64,000 bases of DNA, from NCBI GenBank assembly GCA_003640385.1, contig RCAB01000123.1, forward strand, positions 1 through 64,000. Direction: 5' to 3'. The first letter of the stretch is position 1; each line of letters opens with the position of its first letter. The notes beneath the pieces are model-generated. The model searched no databases, was not told the origin of the DNA, and saw nothing but the letters and a program-made list of their open reading frames with translations. This document shows, in pieces, positions 1-11,226 of the stretch. Source of the DNA: Setaria digitata (lineage: Eukaryota > Nematoda > Chromadorea > Rhabditida > Setariidae). The position numbers and the translations under genes are program-made.

Positions 1-15
1 CAGATTGCGCAGTAA

Positions 16-253
16 TCATGAGTACGTCAGGTCACGTAGAGCATACGTGGTCGGAGCATAGTCTTTAGAGAAAAAGTCGTATGAAGTCCATGGAGTGAGA
101 AAAGCGGCCTCAAACGAAGTGTACATGCCGGACATCGAGGTCACCGTTACAACATATTTCGGGGCAGGATGAGATAAGTATGTTGTACCGGTAGCTCCGG
201 AGTTCGGCCGTAAATAGATGAAACCGTTGGGCGTGTATAAGCCGTAAAAAGTG
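16..253 (-). CDS. Last exon of an unrecognised tyrosine-rich protein (partial)
   Basis: On the minus strand an open frame enters at a good acceptor (AAACGTCAG, CAG at 256-254) and runs to a TGA at 18-16. The peptide is about 79 residues, rich in Tyr, Thr, Pro and Ser, and begins TFYGLYTPNGFIYLRP. It is distinctly more GC-rich than the flanking DNA and prefers C or G in third codon positions (TAC GGC, ACG CCC AAC), which supports real coding. An alternative acceptor at 343 would extend it to about 109 residues, but the added part looks like AT-rich non-coding DNA. I do not recognise the family and see no catalytic motif. The 5' exons should lie between here and TAF3, or inside that divergent interval, but I could not identify them. 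Confidence 0.4.
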
Positions 254-1064
254 CTGACGTTTAAATAATAAATCACTTCAAACAGAAGTTCAGAGCAGAA
301 AATGAAAGTAAATGAAAGAAAAGTGCTCTCTTTGCATCCGTACTGAAAAGCGCGTTAAAACAGGCTAATTTGAATCTATGAAGGTACGATACATACATTG
401 ATCAAGAAATACGTGAAGGTATGACATACATATTTAGAAATGCAGCAATATAAATGTTATGACATTTTAAACTTCCTCGTCCAGTGTCTACTGAAGGTGC
501 TTTACAGCGTTAGTTATTACCAGAGAAATAGTTATGCTGCTGAACTGTACAAAATCAGCATAACCACTCCAATACGAGAATTCCAAAACGACTGTCAAAG
601 AAGCTTTGCGTTAACCTCTCAATTACTGCACAGCAATAAATCTGTAATCAAGGAAATGGTAACAGTGTTGCTACAGATTACATAGTGACATAGTGAAATG
701 ATTCATTATTACATGAGTGAATAATGAAACAAGTTTAGGAACTTCACTACTAGATCTAGAAGGCGAGACCAACCTTGCTGCTCATTACACGGGACCATAG
801 TTTTCACTGTGGCCATTGATGTGCCATTTCTGTACCCCGCCGTACAAAGGTTTGAAAAATTCGGTTGTCGGCGGACTATAAAGCCTGGAGCGGGATGGTT
901 GAATCTGGGGAAGAGTGTCAAATGGATTTGTGGTTCACTCACTGATATCCTTACAGGAGTGGAAGTTACACTGCTGACATTATTAAGATTGGAACAAATT
1001 TTACATATATGATTTTGTTTTCGAGAAAAATTGCTACACTGGACGTGATTGTCAATCGCCACCG
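254..1064. other. Intergenic region between the left-edge gene and TAF3
   Basis: This stretch lies between the 5' side of a minus-strand gene and the TAF3 start, so it is probably a shared divergent promoter region. Short open frames occur on both strands around 700-1060, but none has both splice signals and recognisable protein content. No TATA box or repeat stands out. Confidence 0.4.
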
Positions 1065-4000
1065 ATGTCAGTTACAGATACTGTAGATACAGATCGTCAT
1101 GTAAGCGAGGTATTACCATCTACGGAGGATAGCAACAGCAGTACGAAGATCTCTGAAGATCAGCCGCAGGAGGAGGTAAGTACTAACTCTCTGCAAACTG
1201 CATCATTTCAATAGTATGGCATGTAGGGTATGCAAAATCAGAAAGGACAAATGTAACTGTTATTCTTATTTCTAGGGATCTGATGACAAACAGCAGAGTC
1301 AGAGTTGGGTAGCTCCGAACAAGCCTACTTTGTTATGTCAAGGTTTGTTGACTTGTTCAATGAAATTAATGGTGGCTTCTTTGCATCAAAAGGATTCCGT
1401 TATGCTTTAAATTTTTTAGGCATTACAGCAGAAGCACCTCGATCACTTGAACCTGCGGAGGATTTCGCCTTACACTATCTTACGCGGTCCGTTGTAAAAA
1501 TTATGGATAATATTGGTTTTTCAACTTGCCACGAATCCGTTTTGAATATTCTAACGGATCTCTGCAGGCGTTACATGCAGAAACTCTGGGTTGATTCAAA
1601 AGTTTTCGCAGAACATGGTAACGTCAAAGAAATTTTATACCATAGTTTTTTTTATCATCTCCTAGCACTTCATGTTTTACGTTTTACTGCGCAGCATCAG
1701 CTCTACTTTACGGATTGTCAGAGATGGAGACTTCGCTGTGCAACCTGGCCTGAGTTGAATTGTCGATGGATTATATGCTTTGTATTTGAAAGCTAAACAT
1801 TTTTTCATTTCTAAGCTGGCAGACGATATCCCATCTTTGAAGATGCAAACATGGTTTTCGGCAAATTGATGTTCAGTGTAGCGGAACTGCATGGATTCAT
1901 GAAACAGGTCCAACACGACCCTTTGGAAAACAACGTATGTAATTAGTTGTTAGATATTGTTTTTCTTCGTTTCATTTTGTTCTAAATCTTCTAGTCGCTA
2001 GTGATGTTTCTTTTTTTAAGGTACCACTTTTCCCAGTTAAGGGATCCTCGCCAAACTTGCTCAGTATATATGGACCAGTCTCAGATAAAGAATTAGCAGA
2101 ACGACCAGAACACATACCTCGTTATTTCCCTGCTATGCATCCAGAATGGTGCTCTGATCAAGTGGGAGGTGATACTTTACTTTTTCGAGGCAGTCTCTTT
2201 TCATGCATTAATGAATTAATCATTGATTTTCTCGTCATATTACAGTTCGAGGAGTCGAGTTTTCAACAATAAAAGGTGCGGCGCAGGTGCTAGCGAAGAG
2301 TAACAGGTATATGCCTCGGTAAGTTAAGCTTTTAGTTTAATTTCACCCATTCTTAAATTTCAAAAACTTATTTTTGGCTTTACAGTCTTTAGTGTTATTG
2401 CGAAACATAATTTTCAGAGCAAGAATGACAAAATCGAAGATCTCCTTTCCGGATTTTAGTGGATCGACGGCTAAAGAATTGGGGTTTGTGCGCCCTCAAA
2501 AATCACCTCCGAAAAAAATGGCCGAAGAACCAAGTGGTATTTCAAGTAGCGCCAATGTTGCAGCTTTGCAGATAACAAGTACAGCAGCAAGCAGTGCTAG
2601 CAGAACAAAGCCTAAGAAGTGGTCGCTAACTGAAGTGAGATGTCCTTAGAAATACATTATTTGAGAATAACATTATTTCAGTGCAAGTAGTTTCACCTAT
2701 TCATTTTTGTTGCTATTGCAGCCTGCCAGTAGTTCAAAACATCCTGACGAGCATCACCTTAAAACAGAAAACCTAAAGGAGAAGGATGCGCTAGATAAGT
2801 CATTTGTTCAGGTGACGTGTGCTTATCTAATCTTTTTCCTGTTTTGAACTTTATCTTCTCTTACAGACAAGATTCTGTACAGCTTTCTGCAGGATATTTC
2901 CTTTTTTTTTCACTTCGAGAAAGTTTATGCTGCTAGCTGTTGATTATAAATATAAGAAATAATTACAGAGGTCAATTGGAATGTTTGGCATGCCTCCGTC
3001 AGCTTTAGTTCATCCAGAAAGTGTGAGTGAAAAGATGAAGAAGAAAAAAAAGAGAGAGAGAGAACGAGATAAAGACCGGAGTAAAGAGAAGAAAGTAAGG
3101 CATCGTGACAAAGAGAAACCCAAAGATAAAAAAGTTTGTTGCATTTGCAATATTAATATACATATTCCTGGGAATCAGAATTGTTGAATAATACTTGTTT
3201 TATTGATTTATTTTAGCAAAGATGTCTTCCAGGAGGAAAATGCAAGTATAAGTGATACAGTCTTGCTATCAGCTGAATCTCTTATATACGAAAAAGCAAG
3301 TACCAGTACGAGCTGTTCAACTGTCTTCAAAAATGCTGGTCAAGGCATGTATAGCTCGTGTTTTTATTTTTCGTTTTTCCTTTTAGTGTCATCTTTTTAT
3401 TTATTTTGTTAATTGTTCTGGATTTTTTTATTAAATAAATATTGATTGTAAAATTATTAACTTGAAAAACAGAGGAGAGACAGTTTATCAGGTTATATAA
3501 ACTTTCGAAAATTATAGCTAGAGAATTAGTCTAAGAGTTTTCATGACTTCCGAATATATGTGTAGGTGTTAGAATTGTGGAGTATATGGGAAGTACATCT
3601 TTCTGATATATATTTTACAGAAATTAATTCAGGATATGAATTTTGTTGTTTAGACCAACTGTTCTATTTTATAACACTCTATTTAGATTTATTTGATTGG
3701 TAATGAGTTGAAAGATAGAAGTTAGTCATAATAATAACGGAAAAGTTTTTGTGATTGGCCAAAAATCAGTTTTTCATTTCGTGAAAAATATAAATTGTTG
3801 CAGTGAAAAAACCGGTGATTCAACAGCAAGTTGCTCTTCCTGCATCGCATAAACAGCCGATTCCTTTAGAACAGTAAGTTTGGTTCATATAAAATGGATA
3901 TATATATATATATATCTCTGAAGCATCTGAAATGACAAAACATGTTTTTTGAATTGTGTGATTTATTATATGACGTTCTAGGCGCCAAGAAGAACGAAGT

Positions 4001-7000
4001 ATAGTTGACTTGAAAAGTGATGCGAGTGAGAAACCTTCCACTGATGTTCACTTTTCTCATAACCCTTCCGTAGTCAGTGGAGAAGGCGTAGCTGTTTACG
4101 GAAAGGTTACATACGTTTTGCTCTCATTTTTTTCGCGGTTTTTCTCCTCAGATATCTCTGATACTTTAATGGTTTACAGCAACCCTGTAGTAAATTTTAC
4201 TGTAAGTATTTTATACTCTTTTTGTCTCAGTATTGTACAGGATAGCTTTTTCTGTTTCAGTAGAAGCAAAATTCACTTTCCTTTATTTTTCTGCGCTCGT
4301 TTTTAATATAACGCTCCATATTGTCGACTGAAGTAGATACTGAGAATATATTTTCATTGATTGCTCTTTTCACAGCTAAAAAAAGTTAACATTACCCTAT
4401 ATTTTCAAGGAGAAAGATGCTGATAAACTTAAACATGGCCAAACAGTAGATTTATGGGTAAAAGATGGTAATAGTGATAGAGGTGTCGGTGCACAAGTGA
4501 ATGAAACATTGAAGTCACAAAATTCCACAAACAGGTATGTTTAATTCATTGCCAGTATTTTTTATTTAGCGGTTATCTTTTCTTTATCAGTATAGTTACG
4601 GACATTTATAACCTTTGTTTTCCGGAAATTCAAGTTCTTGCGTCAAAAATTTGCATATATTTACAAATGTTATGCGGTTTTGCATTTACCTTCAGTTGGT
4701 TTGTATTTATGCTTTGCTGGAAAACTCCAGTTGGTCGTTTTATTTCTTGTTCATTCTTCGCGTCTGGTCCTTAGCAACTGTTGCATGTAACCTCTTGCTG
4801 ACAGTACACTTTTTTAGTACGTGTACATGTTTTGTGAGATTTCTGCATTACAGTAGTTTGATTTGCAGGACTGGTGAACAGCTACAGGAAGATCATATGA
4901 ACGACATCAGTAAAATTATGGAAAAAACTAAGGAAGGAGTGAAGGATAAAGATGGAGTTCAGAAGAATAGTAAGGGAGACGTTAGTAAAAATATGGTAGT
5001 CGGAAGTGTTAAAGGGAAGTTAGAAAAACGCAAAGTTGTTGAGAAATGCAGTGAGTGGAAGAAAGTTGTTAAAAAACCTGCGGAGAATTCGTTGTCCGCG
5101 GTTGTTGATGGGACCACGAAAAGTTCAAATGATAGCACCCCTGCTTCTCGTAAGTTTTTGTATATATTTATCATTAATGTTGTCTTTTGCAAGTTTACGT
5201 CAGTACTTCTTTTTTTTTTTTTTTTGCACAGTATTTTTGCAGAACCTTCTATCGTTGTATTCTGTAATGAGCTAAATTATATGTTTGGATAGGTCTTCAC
5301 CAGTCAGTTTTTCAAGGAAATTTAGGGAATTAGTGTGTATGTAATTCTGTTAAATGTATCTAATCGCAGAGTTGGGATGCCTCTTCATTTTTTACCTTTT
5401 GTTTTGTTATCACTTTTTTGAAAAACGTATAAGCGTAAGACTGATTGTTGCAACTATTATTTAGTAAGAGTTGCAGGGCACTGACTAGAATATTAATATG
5501 AGGGTTTTGTTCTTATATTGTTCTTTTCAGAAGATCTCAAGACGCTCAAGGTGGTTTTGTCAAGATCAACTGGACAAAAAATGTTCACTGCATTTTCACC
5601 TTCCAGTAAGAGCTTATGTTGATTTCTTTTGGTCCCTTTTGATACTTTAATGTTTTTTTATTTAGGCAACACTGATCGAACAATCAAAGATGTTGAACAA
5701 AAATATGAGCCAGGAAATGTGTTTGGTGGTACAAATGCATCCCAGTGTACTGCTGATGAGTCACAAACTGCAGAGAGTAGTGAGAAAAAGAAGAAACATA
5801 GAAAGGTAAGTAATTTTGTTTATGGTATTGAAGTGATGCAACGATGTTTGAAAAGTACTTCTGAATTACTTTTAACCTAATGATTTCAAGGAGAAGGATC
5901 GAGATAAACATGAGAGCAAGGATCATAAACGGAAGGATAAAAGGAAGTATAAAGAGCACAAGAAAGACAAGACAAAAGATAAGGAAAAGAATCATACCAA
6001 ACTAAGGCCTGAAAAACTTTGCTTAAAGCGACCTGGCGAACATTTCTGTAGGTTTTCTAAATTTGTTTTCTCATTTTCGTGCATCCGAGTGCAGTTCATT
6101 TTCACATAAGCCCGCGCTCGCTGGGTTGCGTGACCCTTTCTCAATGATAAAGGTTAATTAAATCACTTCGCAGTTTGCAGATAAAGATTCATTTTCTTAA
6201 ACTAGCTGAGTTCTTTTATTATATCTGGATAGGTTATTGTATCAAATAGTACGGATTTTCAAGGTTTTTTTTTTTAGAGACAAATTTCTCTTTCCTACTG
6301 AAATAAATTATTGCAGTATCAGATGAAGTGCCAGCTCCAAAAATACCGAAACTAAAAATACGATTCGGATCTAACTCAAGTGGCGTTGGTACCTCGCCCA
6401 CAGGGGTCGTTTCTGCAAATTCCCCGACTGTCCCAGCTCCTACCTTATCTTCCGTCCAACCGTAAGTCTTGTTTCATAAGAGCAAGTCATCTCGTCTTTC
6501 AGTTTTTCAGTTATTTTTATTAGTCTGTTTCAGATCAGAGCGGGATGTTTCTTCATCAGTCGATCAAAATATTGATGTTGTGCAGCCCACAATTAAGTTA
6601 GACGATATTGTATCTTCCGATCCTTATGCACCTCTCAAATCAGATGGAAATAGTAGGCCTCGAAAACGGCAGCCAGTGACCAAAGCAGAGGTTGGTGTTT
6701 TTCTTAAGTGAATTTCTGTGTGGATAGCATAGTTCATTTCCACTTATCTATTTATCGCTTTGTTTTTTCGTCCTCGTTAAATGGCTTGGGAATTAATGGG
6801 TTCGAATCACTTTAGAAATGTTATGTAGGTTATTCGACCGATTGTATAGGCATCTCCTCTACAGAGGGAATTAGCCATTTATTTCTGCTCTTTAGAAAAT
6901 ATATTACTACTAGCCAAAAACAAAAAGTCATGTTGTAGATGGATTATCGAACAAATTTCCGGCGACTTAATAAATGATAAATGATGAATGACTTATTAAT

Positions 7001-10000
7001 CTTTAAGAGGAGGTGGTTTGGCACTACTGTTGAAGGCTACATTTATGAAATGAGATTTATAATTCTTTGCTGGTTATGAAAGATAAATTATACATAGATG
7101 AACATTATTTGCATAACTAAAAGCAAATTGTTTTTACGCTTCCCAACCGCTGTTTTCATGAGTTAAAAGAAATGAGATGAATGAGTCACCAACTGCGGCT
7201 TTGTTACTTACCACATTAGACTTTCAAGTGGAAGAATTCCTCATTTAAAACTTCCATTTGTTCTTCATCTGCGCTTGTTTAGAAAATTCCAGAAGGTTAT
7301 GATAATACAATAGTGGGAAGTTCTATACACATTTTTTCTTGTGTGGTGCTGTTACTAGTTTTTTCCTGTTACCTACATACATTTAAGAAAAGTATTGTGT
7401 TTTTAAAGAGTGCTCTCAAACCAACCGGAATGAAGACTGACAATGAAATTTTCAGCTGAAAGCATTGCCAAAATTGCCGTTGAAAACGAGGACATATGGA
7501 GCTAAAGAGTAAGTTATGTGAGGATGCTGTTGCATTTTTAAGTTGGTACAGGTGGACATATTACATTTCATAAGTATCGCTCTTCTGTTACTCCCACTAA
7601 TTTTTGAACGGTGTTTTCAATGTCTCTTCTCTATACCACTTTTCTCTAAGCTTGCTGTCCTTTCATTTCCTGATTTTCAGCTCATTTGAAAAAAAAAAGC
7701 ATTACTGTTTTAGTCATTGAAGTACACGTTCCATTTCTGCCTACTTGATAATTTGTGAAGATTTTATACAAGTATTCTTCAATAATTATCAGTAATTTTT
7801 CCCTGAACAATTTACTGCATACTAAACTGTCATGCTCATCAGTGTTTGATCTTGGTTTCTAAGCTTTAAGTCTTTGTAAAACTAAACGTTCAGGTCGTCC
7901 GTACATTTAGGTTACAGAAATTTCAATTTACTGAAAAAGATCTCTTCAAAGTTTTTCTATGTACATAGTTTAGTGCCTTTTAATTTAAGTGAAGAACGTG
8001 TTGCAAATAAATGTAGAATAAGAAAATGACAAATATGCCCTCCATTATAGGCTCATTTTTATTGCATTCACTTTTTGTGCTTTTTTCGCAATAAGGAGCT
8101 CATTAACTAGTACCCTACTTATTTTTAGTGAACCGCACTGATCATTTCCTTAGTTCCTTTATGCCTTCCAGCCAAGTAGCAATCTTTGCCTTGTTCACAT
8201 ATTTTAAAAGTATTGTTTATGAAGAAAATGAAATGCAGGAAGTAGAGAATGGGGATGGTACTCCTGACTGGTCATAGTTTGATGGTCAGTTTTCTCGCTG
8301 TTTTATCGGAAGATGTATGCGTTACTATTTAGTGCCCTCTGATTGCTGGGAAGTGGTGGCGCTGTCTCGCTTCTATCATTCTGCATTTGTAGTAGTTGTG
8401 CCATTAACGGATGAAAAGCTTGATACCCGCTGCCCAGCACGCTAAGAGGACTTTAAAACAACGCACCGGTGCTTTGTGTCATGTTACAATTTCACTTTGA
8501 ATGTTCGGAAATAAAGTTTTATCCTTTACTTCCCATCGTGCAGTACTTAAAGGCCGGGCATTATGTTAAGGTCTTCAGTGGCAAACGGAAGCAGAGCAAC
8601 ATCATTTTCATGTTTTGCGTTATCTTATTTCTAGCATACATTTTTAACGCGATGCCAGTGTCTTTTTTCGATTGTTCCTGGACCTACAACATCAGGTTTT
8701 GTTACCAAATGTTAGAACTAGTCGTCCTTTGATCACTAACACACTTTCGTGCCACTTCAATGCGTTCAGTATCAGAACAGCTTTGCTACTTGGAAAATAG
8801 CTGCTAGTTATTTGGTAGAAACTTCCAAGTTCCACTGTTGGATCTCCGTAGTAGATTTAAGAAGTTTATTTATCCAAGATCTCTCTCTTTCATACCTCCT
8901 ACTATCTCAACATTCCGCGAAGTTTAAAACACTCAGGACTTCCTGAATAAACCAAAACTCGAGCCATCTTCTTTCGCGGATTCGGGATACATAAACTAAT
9001 CAGTGTTTGGTGAGAGTAAAGGTAAATATTTCAGGGGAAGTGGATTCACAGGTGGACAAGGACCAGCTAATGTAACTGCCAATCCAGTTGTTTCTAAAGC
9101 AGATAGTGGGTTTGAACAAAGAAATTATATGCAGCAATCAACGGGTAAGCGTTTGCGTATGGACGATGGAAAGAAAGACTTTTTGGGAAGCTGCTTCGAT
9201 GCCTGTGGAGCTGTTACTTTTAGTTCTGCCGAAAAAGTTCTTAAATCTATGGGGAAAGAAAAAAGTGGTGAAGGTGGTGTCCAAAGCATGACACTTAAGT
9301 GTGATACAAAAAGCTGGGGACAGCTAGCACCCGTCGAGGCTTTGGGTACGTTTTTGACTAGTGAACGACGTCAAGAAAAAGAGTTGTGTGCGAAAGACCT
9401 GGAAGAAGTAGTGAAAAAAAAGCTGGATCACGGACAAGTTGCGGCTGAAGAAATGGATTTAGTGAAACCGAAGTTGGGGAAGGAAAAGGACCTTCTTAGA
9501 CGTGTGTACGACGGTGATTTGTTTGACAAGGAAAAACCGCTTGTTAAAGACCGGTATTCCGGAAAGCTGAGAAGTAAAGAGCCTGAAAAGGAGAAGAAAA
9601 AGGATCGACAATTCCATAGCCTAGAGAAGGTGAGGGAGAATGGGCGAGAGAAGGGAGGACACCATATGCAGAAGGCTGATAAGGAAAGGGATCAAACAAA
9701 GCGGGATGAAAAGAGTCTGGAAATAGTAGATGAAAAGAAAGGAATGCAGCAAGAGCGGCAGAAAGAGAAGGTGGTTAATGGTGGAGAGAAGAAGAGGGGC
9801 AGTGATGAAATTGATAAGGGAAAAGGAAGAAAAATTGGTATGATTGCGGGAGGGTTGGGAGATGGATCGGGTGGTTCTGCTGGAGAGAATGAGAAGAAGC
9901 ATCGAGAAAAGCCGGGAAAAGTTGTTGGTTCCGGTGAGCAGTTTAAGCGGAAAGGTTTAGATAAGGATGAGGAATATGGAAAAGGTGGAGAAAAGGATGC

Positions 10001-11226
10001 GAAGAAAAATGCAAAGGAGAAGGGTTACTCAGGCGAAACGAAGGAAAAGGGGAGGCATCATGGCAAAAGAAATGTTGTGGAAGAGAAGGTTAAAGGTCAG
10101 GACAAGGATTTAAGGGAAAAGGAGAAAAAGAAAAAATATTTAGGTGGTCGGGGCAGAGAACATGGTACTGGGAGAAGCAGTAAGGATATTGAGAAAGTTT
10201 CTTCTGGTGAGGACGAAGGATTTGGTGGTTTAGATCATGTGAAAACGAAGAATTCGAATAAAGATGAGGCGACAGGTGATTCGGATGAGCCCCATCCTTC
10301 TCATGATCCTCTGCTAAAAGTTGAACAAGGTAATAATATTAACATTTCCTTTATTTTTATTTATTTTTTCCTTTATTTCTGAAAGAACACATTTTATTTC
10401 CTTTAATTTACAATGGTTGGCGATTCTGCTATCATAGATTTTTATAGTAATGTACAACACATGATTTCTTTGACTGGATTGGGCATAGCTGGATCCCTTT
10501 AAGCTGTTAATATCTCTAGTTTTTATATACGCAATTGTAGTTGTGTTTTTAGCCACAACTGCGAAGGAACAACTGTCAAAGCGATGCAGTGCTGACAGTG
10601 ATATCTTTGGAACAAGATCGTCTACTGCTGATTCGTTAGCAAAATCTTCGGATAAGGTAATTCCCATGTGATTCTATCTCTTGGTTTCCAAAAGCAAGCA
10701 GAAATGTAAAAATTTACGCCTTTTTTTTTGCTTTTATTTTTGAAATGCGAGATAAAACACAAAAGCATGGGCATTCTTTGAAATCTGATTGTTTCTGCAA
10801 TAAATAATAGGCGTTTTCGGAAGGTCTCTTAATAGCCCTTACTGTCGTTGCAGCACCCTTAATAGTTTTAAAAGCTGTTTCAGAAATCAGCTACTCTGGA
10901 TAGTGATGATTCCCTGGACACTATGTGGATTTGCCCGGAGTGTTCGGTAGCCTATGTGGAAGGTGCTACTGATATGGTCGGTTGTGATGCTTGCGATAAC
11001 TGGTTTCACTGGTAAGTGCTTTTTTTGGTCATATATTAATTAGCATATATTTGTTGACTGCGTAAGCATACATCAGGCATCATTTCCATTACTATTCAGG
11101 AGTTGTGTTGGCTTACTGGTAGCACCACCAGATGATGTGCCTTGGTACTGTCAAAACTGCGCCAAAAAGAAGCTTAAGAAAAAAAGCTCGCTGAAGAGCT
11201 CTACTTCGAAGAAAGGCAAGAAATGA
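1065..11226 (+). CDS. taf-3: Transcription initiation factor TFIID subunit 3 (TAF3)
   Basis: TFIID subunit that pairs with TAF10 through a histone fold and, in animals, reads H3K4me3 through a C-terminal PHD finger. I derive 24 exons: 1065-1175, 1276-1342, 1420-1617, 1816-1934, 2021-2168, 2246-2318, 2418-2634, 2722-2811, 2969-3133, 3233-3338 (or 3344), 3804-3873, 3982-4105, 4410-4534, 4869-5149, 5531-5605, 5666-5805, 5891-6047, 6317-6461, 6534-6690, 7456-7508, 9035-10329, 10553-10656, 10884-11011, 11100-11226. All phases close, giving about 1425 residues. The Bromo_TP histone fold spans about residues 70-150 (LTRSVVKIMDNIGFS, ILTDLCRRYMQ) and is followed by the typical PIFEDANMVF segment. The middle is a long Lys/Glu-rich region, mostly one 1.3 kb exon. 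The PHD finger (about 1356-1405) has CPEC, CDAC, NWFHWSC and WYCQNC, the complete C4HC3 set, then a basic tail. The exon 10 donor is ambiguous (GT at 3339 or GC at 3345). Confidence 0.93.
7509..9034 (+). other. Largest TAF3 intron (intron 20)
   Basis: This 1.5 kb intron joins exon phase 2 at 7508 to the acceptor ATATTTCAG ending at 9034. The block 8260-8960 is less AT-rich than other introns and holds short plus-strand open frames (around 8469-8732 and 8749-8946). Neither has a domain I recognise or is needed to close the TAF3 frame. It could hold a nested non-coding gene or an enhancer, but nothing proves this. Confidence 0.4.

Noticed and set aside
709..1062. 117-codon minus-strand open frame upstream of TAF3
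   Set aside because: No matching splice sites with the left-edge exon and no recognised motif; an overlapping plus-strand frame is equally open.
6795..6815. GGTTCGAATC, resembling a tRNA T-loop
   Set aside because: The flanking bases do not form a T-stem and no acceptor or anticodon arm is present; it lies in a TAF3 intron.
8469..8946. Two consecutive open frames inside the largest TAF3 intron
   Set aside because: No recognisable protein content; not needed for TAF3, and not enough to call a nested gene.
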